Shown here: piece by piece, positions 33,901 to 46,351 of the stretch
Numbering within the stretch: the stretch's first letter is position 1
Layout of the letters: each line of letters starts with the position of its first letter
Origin: Anaeramoeba flamelloides
Taxonomy: Eukaryota > Metamonada > Anaeramoebidae
Assembly (NCBI GenBank): GCA_027625915.1
Contig: JANTQA010000051.1
Span: forward strand, 3,286,501-3,350,500
Length of the DNA stretch: 64,000 nucleotides
Reading direction: 5' to 3'
The notes under the pieces: generated by a model
What the model was told of the DNA's origin: nothing
Database searches by the model: none
Seen by the model: only the letters and a program-made list of their open reading frames with translations
Position numbers and translations under genes: made by a program

Positions 33901-34894
33901 AAAATCATTTGAAAAAAAAAAAAATACAACCATCAATAACAGCAAAAAAACAAAAAATATTATTAATAATAACGGTAATGAAACAAAGCCTAATATTAAT
34001 ATAAATATGAACAATAATTCAAATCTGACTTCTAATGATAGCAACAATTCGGCAAATAATAATAATAGAAACAACACCACTGACAACAATAGCATCAATA
34101 CTACATCTACTACCACCACCACCATTAATAATAATAATTCGACAAATAATTCATCACATAAAGAAAGTAATTTGATTTCATTTTCTGATGAAGAAAAAAC
34201 TGATTTACAGCAAATCAAAAATGAAAATATTCCAAATACAATGAACAATTCAACACAGAATCTTTTAAATAAAAAACAAAATCAACAATCAGAACAAGAA
34301 AATGAAAATGAAAATAAAAGTGTAAAGCAAGAACTTCAGCCTTTAATACCCGACTTTACTACTTTCCCTACAAATGTTAATAAAAATGTTCCAATTGAAA
34401 ATCCAATTTTAGGAAAAGTTTCAATAGATGATTTTTTAAATGTAATGAACTATTCACCAAATAAAATATCTCAAAACCAAAATAAAACAATTACAAATCC
34501 TGAAATAAAAAACATTGAAATTGAAATCTCTAATGCGGAAACCTTATTTGATAGCAGAATTCAAGAAATCGAAAAAAGGCATTTAGATGAAATTAAAAAA
34601 ATTAAACTGACTTTTAAAATTGAAAAAAAAAAACTTTCTGATCAACGAGAATTGAAAATTTCTCAGTTGCAGAATAAACTTGAAGAATTATTTAAAAAAC
34701 AAAAAGAAGAACAAAAACAAAAAAAAATTAAATTGATCAATTTCAATCAAGAAAATGAAACAATTCCAAACAAAAAAGAAGACCCCATTGGGAACACTAA
34801 ATCCTTTGGTGGGTTATCTTTAGACCAATTATCTGAATTATATGGAAATTCCATTACAAAAAATGATGAAAATAATGATAATAAAGAAAAATAA
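28000..34894 (+). CDS. WNK-like: WNK-family pseudokinase with OSR1_C/PF2-like domain
   Basis: Three exons: 28000-28050, 28463-29200, 33218-34894 (introns 412 and 4017 bp, both phase 0, GT...AG), 821 aa. Exon 1 (MSIKETKNNFAHDPYLR) joins in frame to YSDIVRESSTK, as in WNK kinases. Seen: the kinase fold spans about 17-310. The glycine-rich loop is poor, but K28 aligns with the WNK-specific beta-2 lysine, and beta-3 has WN (W44, N45) in place of the usual lysine. The catalytic loop reads H173-R174-A175, so the HRD aspartate is Ala; the DFG aspartate is Glu (E194, SEIG). WNK signatures DIYSFGMCLLEL and PYSECKN-QI are intact. Residues about 398-450 (KLRLHIEINGKQKLIRTKF) fit the PF2/OSR1_C domain that follows the kinase domain in WNKs. 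Then come Asn-rich tracts and a coiled coil (about 690-765). Family role: chloride/volume sensing upstream of SPAK/OSR1. Here a scaffold or regulatory role is my inference. Confidence 0.88.
30224..30365 (-). pseudogene. C1/zinc-finger-like exon scrap inside the WNK intron
   Basis: The minus strand reads HCKRHPFLLVKFQK, then DGFCSVCEEFIW, the H...F.....FC-x2-C...IW pattern typical of the first half of a C1 (phorbol-ester/DAG type) zinc finger. A possible donor GTACAT follows directly. The second Cys/His half is not found downstream on the minus strand. It could be a relic of an inserted gene copy or chance. Confidence 0.3.
31341..32025. mobile_element. TIR element with CAGTCRAAGGGGYCCA ends
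   Basis: The left end CAGTCAAAGGGGCCCA (31341) and the right end TGGACCCCTTCGACTG (to 32025) are inverted and bound 685 bp of AT-rich non-coding DNA inside an intron. The ends begin with CAGTC like families A and G. No clear target duplication (flanks TTT and AAA). Only one copy in this window, so the call rests on the TIR alone. Confidence 0.5.
32194..32977. repeat. 784-bp foldback inside the WNK intron
   Basis: Arms 32194-32425 and about 32720-32977 are inverse copies with good identity (ACCATTAACCGTGTTTGAA with TTCAAACACGGTTAATGGT; AATTATCGAGTAACC with GGTTACTCGATAATT). The spacer is about 290 bp. If transcribed with the gene it would form a long intronic hairpin. Confidence 0.8.
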
Positions 34895-36502
34895 ATTTCC
34901 AAATTATTTTTTATATATTTATATTTTATAAAATAAATTGTAATGTTCAACTAATATCTTTATATTTATTTATTGTTTTATTTTAATTTTATTTTGTTTT
35001 ATTAATGAAAATTAATAATTGTTTAATTGTTATTATTTTTAATAATAATTTTTGTGTTTCTTTTTTCTTTTCTCAACCCAAATATGTTTTTTGAAAAAAA
35101 CTGTTTTTTTTTTATTTTTTTTTAATGAAATATTTTTCACTTGATCATAATTATTTAAAAAATTAATAAATTTAAATAATAAATCTATTCTTTATATATT
35201 TTAATCTCAAAAGCAAGAATATGTTTCAGTATAACTTTATTTTTCATATTTTATATTTTCATCGCAAAATAATCCTTCAAAGTACGACAAAAGTGGAACA
35301 CTAATAATAGAATCATTTTTTCAACAGAAAAATTACTGGTCGTTATGAATTTTTTTACATTTATTAAATATATCTCTTTAGTGAGATTGTTGGGAGATAT
35401 CTCATTTGATCAAGTTCGAAAAAGTTCGTTTAATATCCATTAGGTAGAATACTAAATCATTGACATATTATGAATATTAATGATTTTGTAATTTGATATC
35501 GTTAGAGTATATATTGATCATGATCGTTGTTGATAAGTGGAAGTAAAATTAGAAAAAAATGTTAAAACAAATAATTTTCAGATTTCTATGAAATCTCATT
35601 CGCCTACTATAATAAAAAAAAAAAAAAAAAATTACTATGATACTTTATTTTAGTTCACAATCATTTAGGAGATGAGAAATTTATCAAAGCAATTTAAAGC
35701 AACTGTAATTGTTTTGAAATTAAAAAATACCTTATAAATATTTTACTGATTTTGATAGAATTAGTTCGAAAAATTAAAAAAAATCAAAATCAAATTTCAT
35801 ATCTAATATTATTAATAAAACATCAATTCAAGTAAGACAAAAAACTTGTAAAAAGGGTATTTTTGGTTTGATTTTTTTTTTTTTTTTTTTTGTTTTAATT
35901 TAGACTAAGAATAGAAAAAAATCTTCAAATTGTTTCTACAATAATAAAACCTTCACAATTATATTTTTTAAAAACTTTCGATAAATTAAAAAATTTTCAT
36001 ATATTAATTAAAAAATAATCAAAAGTAAAGTTAAAAAATTAATTTCAAATACAGTGGCAGATTTAGAATAATTCATTTTTGAAAAGAAAAAAAAAAAAAG
36101 AAAGAATTATTCCTTCAACAATAACTTACATCAAAGGTTATTTCACATATTTTAGATATATTTTTAATTTTTTAAAAATATTCAAAAAATGAATATTTTT
36201 CCTTCTATTTTTTATTTTTTAAAAAAACATTTGAAATTGAGTAAATTTTGTCAATATATAAATATAAATATATAAATCTGTTCAAAAGAAAAATTATACT
36301 AAAGGGTTAATGTCCATATATTTCTCCCTGATCAAAGTCTATTGATATTGAGGGTAAATTATATTAGTGTAACAATACCCAAATGGTCTCTTTGACTCTA
36401 AAAAATCTATTATAAATCTTATTTTAATAATAGATTATTACATTTTTTACTAATGATCACCAAAATTTTTTTTCATATTTGGACCTTTATTTGGGAGTTG
36501 AC
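34895..36502. other. intergenic, nothing identified
   Basis: AT-rich DNA with homopolymers (35612-35629, 35873-35891). No gene or repeat recognised. Confidence 0.4.
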
Positions 36503-37225
36503 ATAACTTGCAAATTATTGCAAAATGCGAAAATTTGCAAAATTTTATTAATATTATTCTAAAGATTGTGTGTGAATTGAATTGGTATCTCAGAGGCTTG
36601 TAGAGTTCATGTGTATTGCTACACAATTGTAATAAAATGTAAGGAAATGTCATTAGGTATAACAATTTTTAATTGTGTAACATTAGTAAATTCCATCGTT
36701 ATGACAATTTTTTAATTGTGTAACAATTGTGAAAACTTCATTAGTCCTTTAATGGTCATAATTATGACATTTTTTTTTTAGATAGTATATTTACATATTA
36801 TAGATTCAGGGTAGGTAAGGTAGGTAAGGTACCTAAGGTACGTAAGTCCGAATCAATGTATTTTGGCTTTTGATACATAGAAAAACCGCTAATTTGTATA
36901 CGTTGGGTAAGGTAAGGTATTGGTGAGTATTACTTGCTATTTTCTAGATTTTTCGGAAATGTCATAGTTATGACCATTAAAGGACTAATGAAGTTTTCAC
37001 AATTGTTACACAATTAAAAAATTGTCATAACGATGGAATTTACTAATGTTACACAATTAAAAATTGTCATAGCTATGACATTTCCTAACATTTTTCAACT
37101 ATCATGAAGTAACGTATTTAAATGCTACAAACCTCTGAGATATCAATTCAATTCACCCACAATCTTTAGAATAATATTAATAAAATTTTGCAAATTTTCA
37201 CATTTTGCAAATTTTCGCATGTTAT
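36503..37225. repeat. 723-bp foldback element with GGTAAGGTA-rich loop
   Basis: Arms 36503-36770 and about 36958-37225 are inverse copies (ATAAC at each outer end; TTAGTCCTTTAATGGTCATA with TATGACCATTAAAGGACTAA; TTGTGTAACATTAGTAAATT with AATTTACTAATGTTACACAA). The loop at 36790-36950 holds short tandem GGTAAGGTA/GGTAGGTAAGGTACC units. No coding frame; probably a foldback-type transposon. Confidence 0.82.
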
Positions 37226-37229
37226 ACTT

Positions 37230-37700
37230 ACAGCACTTTATTTTTCATTTCTTTTTCAAATTTAAAAATAGAAACTCAAAATAATAGTATTCAAGAATTT
37301 AATAATTCACATGTAGAACATTCTAAAAGTAACTATTTTTTTGATTGTTTAATTACAAAGATTAACTTAATAATGATTATTACAACGCCACAAAGGCGAT
37401 TTTTTTACTTAATTTAATCGATAAGACTAAAATTGTAGTATCGGTATATTTCCAATAATTCAGAAATAATTGGTCAAAACAATTTAAACTATAATTATTT
37501 AGTATTTTAAAAAAATTAAATTTTACAAATGTTTAATCTACATTTCTCCACAAATTTAAAAAAGATATTTCGCAACTTTGGAGCCTGAATATCGATAATT
37601 CAACCATTAAATTTGTGGTGAAATACAGATTTTTTCTCGAAAATTTTTGGGATTTTTTTTTATACAATGGATCATTTTTAAATTAATGAGTATCAACAAA
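37230..37700. repeat. diverged dispersed repeat, paralogue of 56870-57310
   Basis: Collinear with 56870-57310. Shared words in order: AAAAATAGAAACTCA, AAAGATTAACTTAATAAT, ATATTTCCAA, CAACTTTGGAG, TTGATAATTCAAC-like and TTAAATTTGT. Non-coding as far as I can see; boundaries uncertain. Confidence 0.55.
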
Positions 37701-38330
37701 TATTATTAATATACTATTCGGTTTTTTCGAGATATTTGAAACAGTAGCGCTAAAGTTGTAAAACCAGATAACAACATACTTTAATCTTAGGCTTCTTCTT
37801 GGTTAACGCTAATCCTAATACCCACTTAATAAAATAAATTGGGATAATAGTTTTTTAAATTTATTTCAGATTTTGACTATTTTATTGCGTATTTTATCCT
37901 TGTTCCATAAATTAATTTTGAATTGTTATGATTTTATATTTATTAAAATAAAAATATTATTAACTTTTATACTACACACATTTATATCAAATTTAAAAAA
38001 TTAAAAGAAAAACAAAATAAAACTATGAATTTATTGTTTTAAATTTATAAGTAGGAGAAGAGGACTTTTAATTTCCATAATAATAATAATAATAATAAAA
38101 TTAATTAATTAAAAGGGTATTCCATTATCAACGATAATATAGAAAATTAAAGACAAAAGATTTTTATTAAAAAAATAAGAATATGTCTACATATAAACAA
38201 ATCTTTAACATTAAACGATGTTAAAACTAAAACTAATAATTTAATATCATTTATTTTCATTTAATTTATTCTTATTATTATATAATTGTATTAAAATGTA
38301 GAAACAATTCATAACACTTTCATTATCAGT

Positions 38331-41300
38331 TTATTTTGGCAGGAATGGTATCATAGCATAACTTAATGAAGAACCAGCAAAAAGCCCGATCTGGAGGAAA
38401 AATGACTATTAATAGATATAAAATATGTGAATGTTTTGAAAAAATAAGAATTGAATTTAATGATCAATCAAACCAATAAAGCTTTTGATAATTATCAAAA
38501 AAATTAAAAAAAAAAAAAAAAAACAATAAAAGAAAAAGAAAAAAAAATAAACACTTACTAGAATAACTCCAACATTATCTTTTTCATGTGACAGAACATT
38601 CTTGAAAGTGGGTCCTTTCATCATTGTTAAACAAGAGCAAAACCCATTGGATAAGCCGAATATAATCACGAAAAGATAGGTTAGAAAATCATTAAAAATA
38701 GTTTTCCTGACCATTAAAACAAAAAGAAAACAAAAGGCCAATCTGGAAACAACTAATATATACAAGTAGGCATTTGATTTAATTTTTGTAGCATAATTTA
38801 CAACGAGTCTACCCAACAGATCACAAATGTTAAAAAGTGTTATCAATATCATTGGATACCATCCGGTTTTATTTAATTTGTGATATGTCGAAGGTATTTT
38901 GACAACAATGGATGGGAACAATGATAAGGTCACAATATAAATGAATACAAGATTTAATTCCAGGGGAAGCAATTTTAAAAATAAATCCCAAATGGATACT
39001 CTTTTCCAAGCCTGTTTAACTAATTGTTCACTTTCAATAAACCCGTTTTCTTGGTTTTCAGGAAAATCCTCTGAATCAGAAGATAAGCTAACCAGTTTTT
39101 TATCTTCATCACTACTTTGATATGGGCTTTTTATGTTTTTTATTTTTGTTTTGCTTTGATCGCTTTCAATATCATTTTCACTTTTGTTATTATTTTCATT
39201 CTTATTTTCGTTTTTGTTTTCTTTTCCATTTTCGTTTTCGTTTGCATTTTCATTTTTATTGTTTTTATTCTTAAACGATTTTGATTTAGTAAAAGATTCA
39301 ACTGAGTTGGAATAATGTAGTTGTGAATATTTTTTCCCAAAATCGCTTTTTATAACTTTTAGATACCCGATTAAAATTATCAACGTAATAAATGAACAAA
39401 TTGAAAAATAAATAATTGATGAGATTTTAATATCACTTTCTGAATAATCATTAGTAAATTTTGTAATTATACCAATCACTGAGATGACAGTTCCAGAAAT
39501 AGCTTGTCCTGTAATAATTGCAACGATATATTTTGGTGGTAAAGTACTTACATACGCAAATAGTCCACTTTGTACTAATCCTGTTTTGTTTTTTGTTTTT
39601 GTTGATTTTTTTATAGAATACAAATTGGATTATTAGCGATGTAAAAATAAAATAAAAATTAATTCATTTGTTTGTGTTTTTGAAAATGCTGGGTTAAGAG
39701 GACTAATGACAAAATCTTGAGATCTCGACTCATGAAAAAGCAATAGATATAAAATATTCCAGATAATTCTATTAAATAATGAAATCCAATTTTCTACTTG
39801 TTGACTTCATTATTGTTAATTTCATTTATTTTCTCCAATTGCATTTGGTACTCATAATACAAGATTTAGTAATTAAAAAAAAAAAAAAATGTTTTTTTTA
39901 TTTTTTTCGATTGTTTCCCTGGATGAATTGTCTTTTTATTGGGAAGAAGAGTTACAAAGGGAAAAGATCAGATACGGATATACTGAGATATAACAGCATG
40001 AGTAACTTGAAATTTAAAAAAAAAAAAAGGGAAAAAATATCAAGAGTTTAAAAGAATAAAAAAAAGAAAAAAGAAATATATATAATTAAACAACTATCTT
40101 ACAAATGAATATTCATGATCAAGTATCCAACTAAACTCAATAAAAGTATTGTGGTTGTGATTTTGGATGTTTTTATTAAACAAGAGAATTAGAATTTTTT
40201 TTTATTTCCCAATTACTTCTTATAATCCCTTTTTAAATTTCTTTATTTATTAGTTTTTTAATTTTTTCTTTTTTATTTTTTGTTTTTGCTTTTTTAAGCA
40301 GTAAAATGATTTGGGTATTTCAATCCTTATTTATGAATAATTGTGAAATATATGATTTTACACTTAAATTTCTGAAAGAAATGTTAATTATAAGAACATC
40401 TAGGCTGTAATTTATACTTGTTCAATAATAATAATAAATTTTTTTTTTTTTTTTTTTTGATCTTGAGCTTTTTTGTTCTGATATAAAAAAATTAATTAAA
40501 TATGATACTTTATTACTAAAAACAATTATGGTAGTCTTGTAAAGGCAGTAATATATTTAAAATTGGTAAGGAATAAAAATGGGTACTTATAGTCGTTCCA
40601 AATCTACCATTGAAAATTTTTCTACATCAAATTTTGATCTTGATATAGATTTGAAAAAAGTTGAAAATGAGGATAATTTTGCTCATTTTGAAAAAAAAAA
40701 ATTCAAAATAAGCTAATATTCAAGAATTTTTTCTGATTTTCAAAAAATAAATTTTCAGAGCTCAAAATGACTCTAAACCTTAAAAATTCTCTGAGAAACC
40801 TACTTAAATTTTACTCTTAAAAATACACAAATTATATATCATATCAAATCAGAAGAAAATGTTTCATATGAACCGATTTTTCAAAAAAAAATTTTTCAAG
40901 AAGATCTTAATTATCCTTATCTTCAACTTTTTTCAAATCTATATCAAGATCAAAATTTGATGTAGAAAAAAATTCAATGGTATCCTTGGAACGACTGTAT
41001 TAGTTAAATAAAAGACAAGAAAGTTTCTGATATCAATCTTTTATGATATTTTTAAAGAGCGAAAATTGGTGTTTACTTTTTTCTTTTTGATCATAAAATC
41101 GTTTTCCTATGAGGTTTAATCTGAGAAAAATTTCCAATATAATGAAAAACTTATAACTGTATTAGATTTTAATTAAAAAATGTTTTTTATTTTTGGTAAA
41201 TTGTCAATTTTTTTATTGAATTTGAGCCTGAAATTGTTTTGTCCGAAAAATTGTAATTTTTTTTAACATTGTTTGGAAAATATTTTTATGGGCATATTTT

Positions 41301-43128
41301 GAAATATAAACATAGGCTTTGATTTAATTAGCCATTAATATTTCTCGTAATTTTATTAGATCAATTTCAAATAGACCCATTAACAACAAACATTTTATAT
41401 AAAACGTAAAAAAAATGCCCACTTTTTTGGAAATGCCATAATTAGACCAATAAAAACCAATGATTTTCTAAGAATAAAAAAAAAAAAAAAAAAAAAATCA
41501 TAATGACAAATACCAGAAATTAAAAAACTCTACTATTAAATATAATAAAAAAATATTCATTTTTTATGCAAAGTTAATTAATTCTAGATTAATATCTTTT
41601 ACATTTTTCATTTTCTTTATAGGGGTTTGGGTTGTATTATTTACTTTTATCAATAAATCATTTTTTTTGTTTTTTTTTCTGGGTCAACTTTAATTGATTA
41701 CAGCATTTATAGATATTTTCATCATTTATACACAAATTTTAAAAAAAGTGAGGAAAATAAAGTTTTCAAAAGTGTTTAAAAAAGCTGTTTGGTTAACTCT
41801 TTTGAGCGGTTTGATCAACCTTTTTTCAAATTTTGAATCACTTTTTTATAATAAACTGTAAGCCAAATTTCAAAATTAGGGACAAACTTTTTGATTATTA
41901 TTTTTTTCTTTTTTCATTTGTCTTTAAAAAAATAAAATGATTACACTATATTTTTATTTATTAATCTATATTAGTTATTATCTCTAAGCACTTTAGTAAA
42001 ATATATTATTATTTAAAAAAAAAGACAATTAAACTAATTTTTTTCTGATGAAAAATCTGCCCTTATTTTTGAAATTTAGCTTACAACAAAATAATAATTG
42101 AAATAATCAGTTTAAAAAAGGGAGAACAAAAATGGATTTAAAATAGTTTTTAACGGGCTGTAATTCATCAATTTTTCTTTCATTAGTTTTGTATTGTATT
42201 TCTTTGAAACCCAAAAATTGGAATAAATATTGATATATAAAAATATACATTCCACTTTTGTTAAATCTTTTTTAAATGGGGGCGGGGGTTCGCACTATGG
42301 TACTGCTTTATTATTTTGATTGCAGATTTTTTGCTAGAATTGTGATTTGAAAAGAAAAATAATGAATCTTTGATTGAAATTATCAAGAGTTTTTTGAAAT
42401 AAAAATAGGCTAACTAAAAGTTTAATGGAGCTCTTGGAAGAAAGACTCGAAGTAAACGAAAAGTTTATCCCCTTCAATATTCAAATCCTTATAAATCATC
42501 CAACAAAAGAAGATTTAAGATTTTGCTGGATTTCTCAAAAGCTTGAGTGATTGGAACCTCGAGGTAACTATTTTTTCATTAAAAGAGATTACCTTATTGG
42601 TTTTAAAAAAGTAAATAGGGCTAATGTCAAAAGAAAATAATTGTATTTTTCTTGTAAAATTTTGGTTTTTTTGTTATTTTGTTTTGTATTATTTTTCAAA
42701 AGGTATTTCAACAAACCTGTAGATATTCCAATTAAGCCAACCTCAATCATAATTAATTTAAAGGACAAAGTGATAGGGGTGTAATTAATAACAAAGGGGA
42801 TTGAGAAGGTCAAAACAATATAACCAATCAAACCAGGTACGATCCTTAAAGAAAAATTTTGTTTAGAGATCTTCGCAATTGATTTTCTTCTGTGCCTTGA
42901 CCACGTTAGAATCAGTGATCCAATCAGAGGCGATCCCACTGTCAAATTGAAAATCAAGATGAATTGGAATTCAAAATTCTTGGCAACTGTTCCTAAAGTT
43001 ACGCTGAAATAGTTGTAGGCAACAATTAATGCGTTGTAAGGCAACAAATGAGCGATACCCATCAAAATAAAGAATGTGTAAATTAATTTTGGTTCTTGGT
43101 TTGGCTTTGGGTTTTTTTGTTGGTTCAT
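38331..43128 (-). CDS. Equilibrative nucleoside transporter (SLC29 family)
   Basis: Three exons on the minus strand: 43128-42717, 39580-38559 and 38390-38331; introns of 3136 bp (phase 1) and 168 bp (phase 0); 497 aa. ENTs move nucleosides or nucleobases across membranes by facilitated diffusion or proton coupling. Seen: TM1 GIAHLLPYNALIVAYNYF. After the splice comes the TM4 region SGLFAYVSTLPPKYIVA with GQAISG. There is a long hydrophilic loop between TM6 and TM7 (about residues 190-275) rich in Asn/Glu/Lys repeats. Then TLSLFPSIVV and FNICDLLGRLVV (the ENT TM8 motif), and FGLSNGFCSCLTMM in TM10. The last small exon adds IGLFAGSSLSYAMIPFLPK, completing TM11. The first junction is exactly in frame at GIST-G/LVQSG. 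Subcellular site cannot be told. A 41-codon open frame lies on the opposite strand of the big intron (42425-42550). Confidence 0.93.
40590..40997. mobile_element. family G TIR element in the ENT intron
   Basis: A 408-bp element with about 90-bp inverted arms (TAGTCGTTCCAAATCTACC... / ...GGTATCCTTGGAACGACTG; the strongest pair is CATCAAATTTTGATCTTGAT and its complement) and TA on each side (40588-40589, 40998-40999). Middle about 220 bp, non-coding. Same TA target and CAGTC ends as family A, but otherwise different sequence. Confidence 0.75.
42425..42550 (+). other. 41-codon open frame in the ENT intron, antisense
   Basis: ATG at about 42425 opens a frame reading EERLEVNEKFIPFNIQIL and HPTKEDLRFCW, then a stop. 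Composition is protein-like and GC is higher than in the surrounding intron, but the frame is short, antisense to the transporter gene and without homologue known to me. Possibly an exon scrap or a chance frame. Confidence 0.25.
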
Positions 43129-44449
43129 GTTCGGAAAAGTAGAAAAATGCTTTTTGACAAAAAATAAATCTTTTTGAACGACATTTTGTATTAATTATAC
43201 TTTTTAAGTTTCTATAAGAGCATATCGTGACTGTGTTTTTTTTTTTTTCGAATTTTCGAAAAATCTGAATTTCTAACTTTTCTTCTTCAGTTGGTTCCTA
43301 AACTTAAACCCGAAATAATTTAATCACTCTCCAGTTTATGAGAAACTTTAAACTTTATATCTTTTTTTACTTTATCTTTTCTCAGTACAAAGTTTTTTCT
43401 TTTTCAACAACCTTTTTGCACTTGATCCCATTACTAAACTATTTTTTGTAGATCCAAAAATGATTTTTCTTTGAACAAGACCACTAATGTTTGGTTTAAA
43501 AAAACCAATGTCTGAGATCGAACTAAATTTAAAAGCTCTTCAATTTATTTTTATGTTAATTCAATGGATAAATTATGAAAAAACGTAAAAAAAAGTGCTT
43601 AGTTTATTTACAATTTTTGCTTTTTCAAAATTAATTTTTTGTAATTTTTTTATATTTACCCTTTAATGACTGTCCATATAAATTAAATTGTTTCATTGAT
43701 TTTCTATTTCTAACAAATCAGAAAGTGGTTTTTCGAGACTTAAAATCATTATTTTTTGAAACCTGAATGATCAATTATTTTGAATTAATTTTAAAAATAT
43801 TTGTTTAACACTTAACTTTATTTCATTAGTTGAGATTGGGATTTAAAAAGGATTCCTTAATTGTACAACCAACTGTTTTTTTGTGATCTATCAAATGATT
43901 AAGGTACTAAAAAACAAAAAAATCTTCTTAAGTAACTAGTAAACTAAAAAAAAATCTTCAAGGAAAATTTAATTGCAAATTCAATAAAATTACCGAATCA
44001 TGAATTTGAAAAATAAAGTTAAAATCTGATAACTACAAAATCACAATATACTTTTAAAGCTATTTTTCAGAAATAAATGATTTATTTTTAAATTTTTGTT
44101 CCATTTTTCTCATTTTTGAAAAAGTTCAAAATTCATCATATTTCCAATTTATTTAACTAAAATTATTTTATTTAAAAGAAGATTGAAATCTTATTGCCTG
44201 TAAAGGAAGTGTACAAAAATACACTTTAAAAATGAAACCACTAAGTTCTATAATAAACAAGTTTAAAAAATGAACTTAATCTCAAAAAATAATACACTGA
44301 TTATTTTAAACCTGAAAAAAATATATCTTTGATTCAAATAACAGTCTGAAACAATTTTTTCTTTTTTACTGAACATAAAAATCTGAGAAAAAAAACCAAA
44401 CCATTAAATTAAAAATTTCTCCCAAAATACTTTTTTTTAGATCCTGGAA
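43129..44449. other. intergenic upstream of the transporter
   Basis: AT-rich, no gene or repeat recognised. The promoter of the transporter must lie near 43130, but I see no motif I can name. Confidence 0.35.
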
Positions 44450-45190
44450 TTTTCAACTTATAATCTAAAAAAATAAGTTTTAATTTGATTATTTATAATT
44501 AATAATTATAAACCACAATCTTAATTATTTCAGTAAGTCAGTAATAACACAAAGATTAAATATCTCAATAGATTTTATATTTATTTCTCAATTTTTTAAA
44601 GATTTTCAAATATTTAAAACAAATTCAAATAAATAAATCTAATAAAAAAAAAAAAAAAAAAAGGATATTTTCAAATACCCTATAATAATAATAATAGTTC
44701 CTTGTTTATACTCTTATTATTTCAAAAAGAATATTTTATAATCTTTTATATTTTAAGAAATTAAATAAATATTTATAAAATAAATGTTCAATTTTTTTAG
44801 ATCTTCACTGGATTCAATATTTGGTTTATTTTTGTTGATATTTTTAAAATAAAGACAAAAGTTCGAAGGATATTTGTATAGAACAAATTCAGAAATTACT
44901 ATAAGTGAGATTTCCACAAAATAAATTTTTTTTGAAAATATTTTTTTTTCTCTTTTGATCCTAATTTCAAATAAAAATGGTTCAGATAGTTTATTGGAAA
45001 ATTTACTTGGTTATAAAATGAATTATTTTTAAAAATTATAGCCCGTTTCTCTAAATGTGACAAATAAGGTTAATTCTCTGGTTTAATTGTAAATCTACGA
45101 ACTTAATTATTCTATTACCTTTGGGAAAAAAAATAAGTTTGAGATATTATTCCAATAAGTAAGGTTGGTTTCTTTGAATATTTTCACCAA
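44450..45190. repeat. diverged dispersed non-coding repeat, copy 2
   Basis: Partner of 20440-21180 (see there). The clearest shared blocks are TTTATTTCTCAATTTT, AAGATTTTCAAATA, CAGAAATT..GTGAGATTTCC and ATTCTATTACCTTTGGG. Confidence 0.55.
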
Positions 45191-46351
45191 ATCAAAAAAA
45201 AAAGTATTTAAAGAATTTTTTCTATTTGAAGGAGTGTAAATTACACTCTTGATTACAATAGACAAAATTTCTCACTGAAATCTAAGAAAAAAATAATGTT
45301 TCCACAATAATTAAATATTGAAAATGATTTTAAAATTAAAATTGGTATAAATTTAATTAATTGGGATTAACTTTTTTCAATTTATTTTGAAATTTTAATT
45401 TATCTTTTTAATAAGAAATTTAAATCCTCAAAAAATTATCAATATTTTCTATAAATTCTTATTGTTTATATTTTAAGTAAAACAAATAAATTGTATTGGG
45501 AATGTTATCAATTCCAAAGAAATACCTATTTAAGTAATTCGTAAACACCCTGAATAGTAAAAACAATAAACTTTACTGATAACTTGTATATTTTTGTTAA
45601 AAAATCAATAATTAAGATTTTTTTATTATTGTTAAATTTTTTGCCCAAGAGTATTGCCTAGGCTTATATTTTCCTGATTTAAAAGTATATAGTAAAATAT
45701 CAATTCTACTGTTTTTTTTTTTTATGATGACAAAGTTAAGCTATTTTTTTTACAATCCTGGTTCATGTTTGAAAAGAAAATTTTAGAATTTTTAAATCAA
45801 AACAAAAATCAAAAAAAAACCAAAATTTACATGAAACCAGTAAAAAAAATTATTTTTATTCAATTATTTTGAACAACAAAATCTTTTGCCATTTTCAACT
45901 CTTCCAATTCAATAATTAATTTAATTTTTATTTATAAATTTCTTTTTTAGCTCAGTTAAATTCTCTGAATTCCAGTTGATGAGGTTAGTTGTTGGTTGAT
46001 TGAATTTTATTTATTTTTCGAAATAAGGAAGAGATAAGTAATTTAATTTTTTTTTTTTGAATAGAAAGATTATAATTATTGACAGAAATTATCATATTTT
46101 CAATTATAAATTCTGTTTTATTAATATTTATTGATGATTTTCTGGTTATTTTGTAGATTTCAGTAATAAAAGAAATAATTCCAGAATGAAATAATTTAGG
46201 TATTTTTGAAAATCAATAATCGGTCAATGATGAAGTAACAACTTGCAACACATTAGAATAATTTTTGAATGATCTTAGCTACATCATTTATAATCATTAA
46301 TCATTTTCTCGATAAGTTACAATAATCCAGCAAGATGTGTTTTTAATTAAA

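Noticed and set aside
33193-34248. Long minus-strand frames opposite exon 3 of the WNK-like gene
   Set aside because: Phe/Leu/Ser-rich shadows of Lys/Asn/Glu-rich coding sequence on the other strand.
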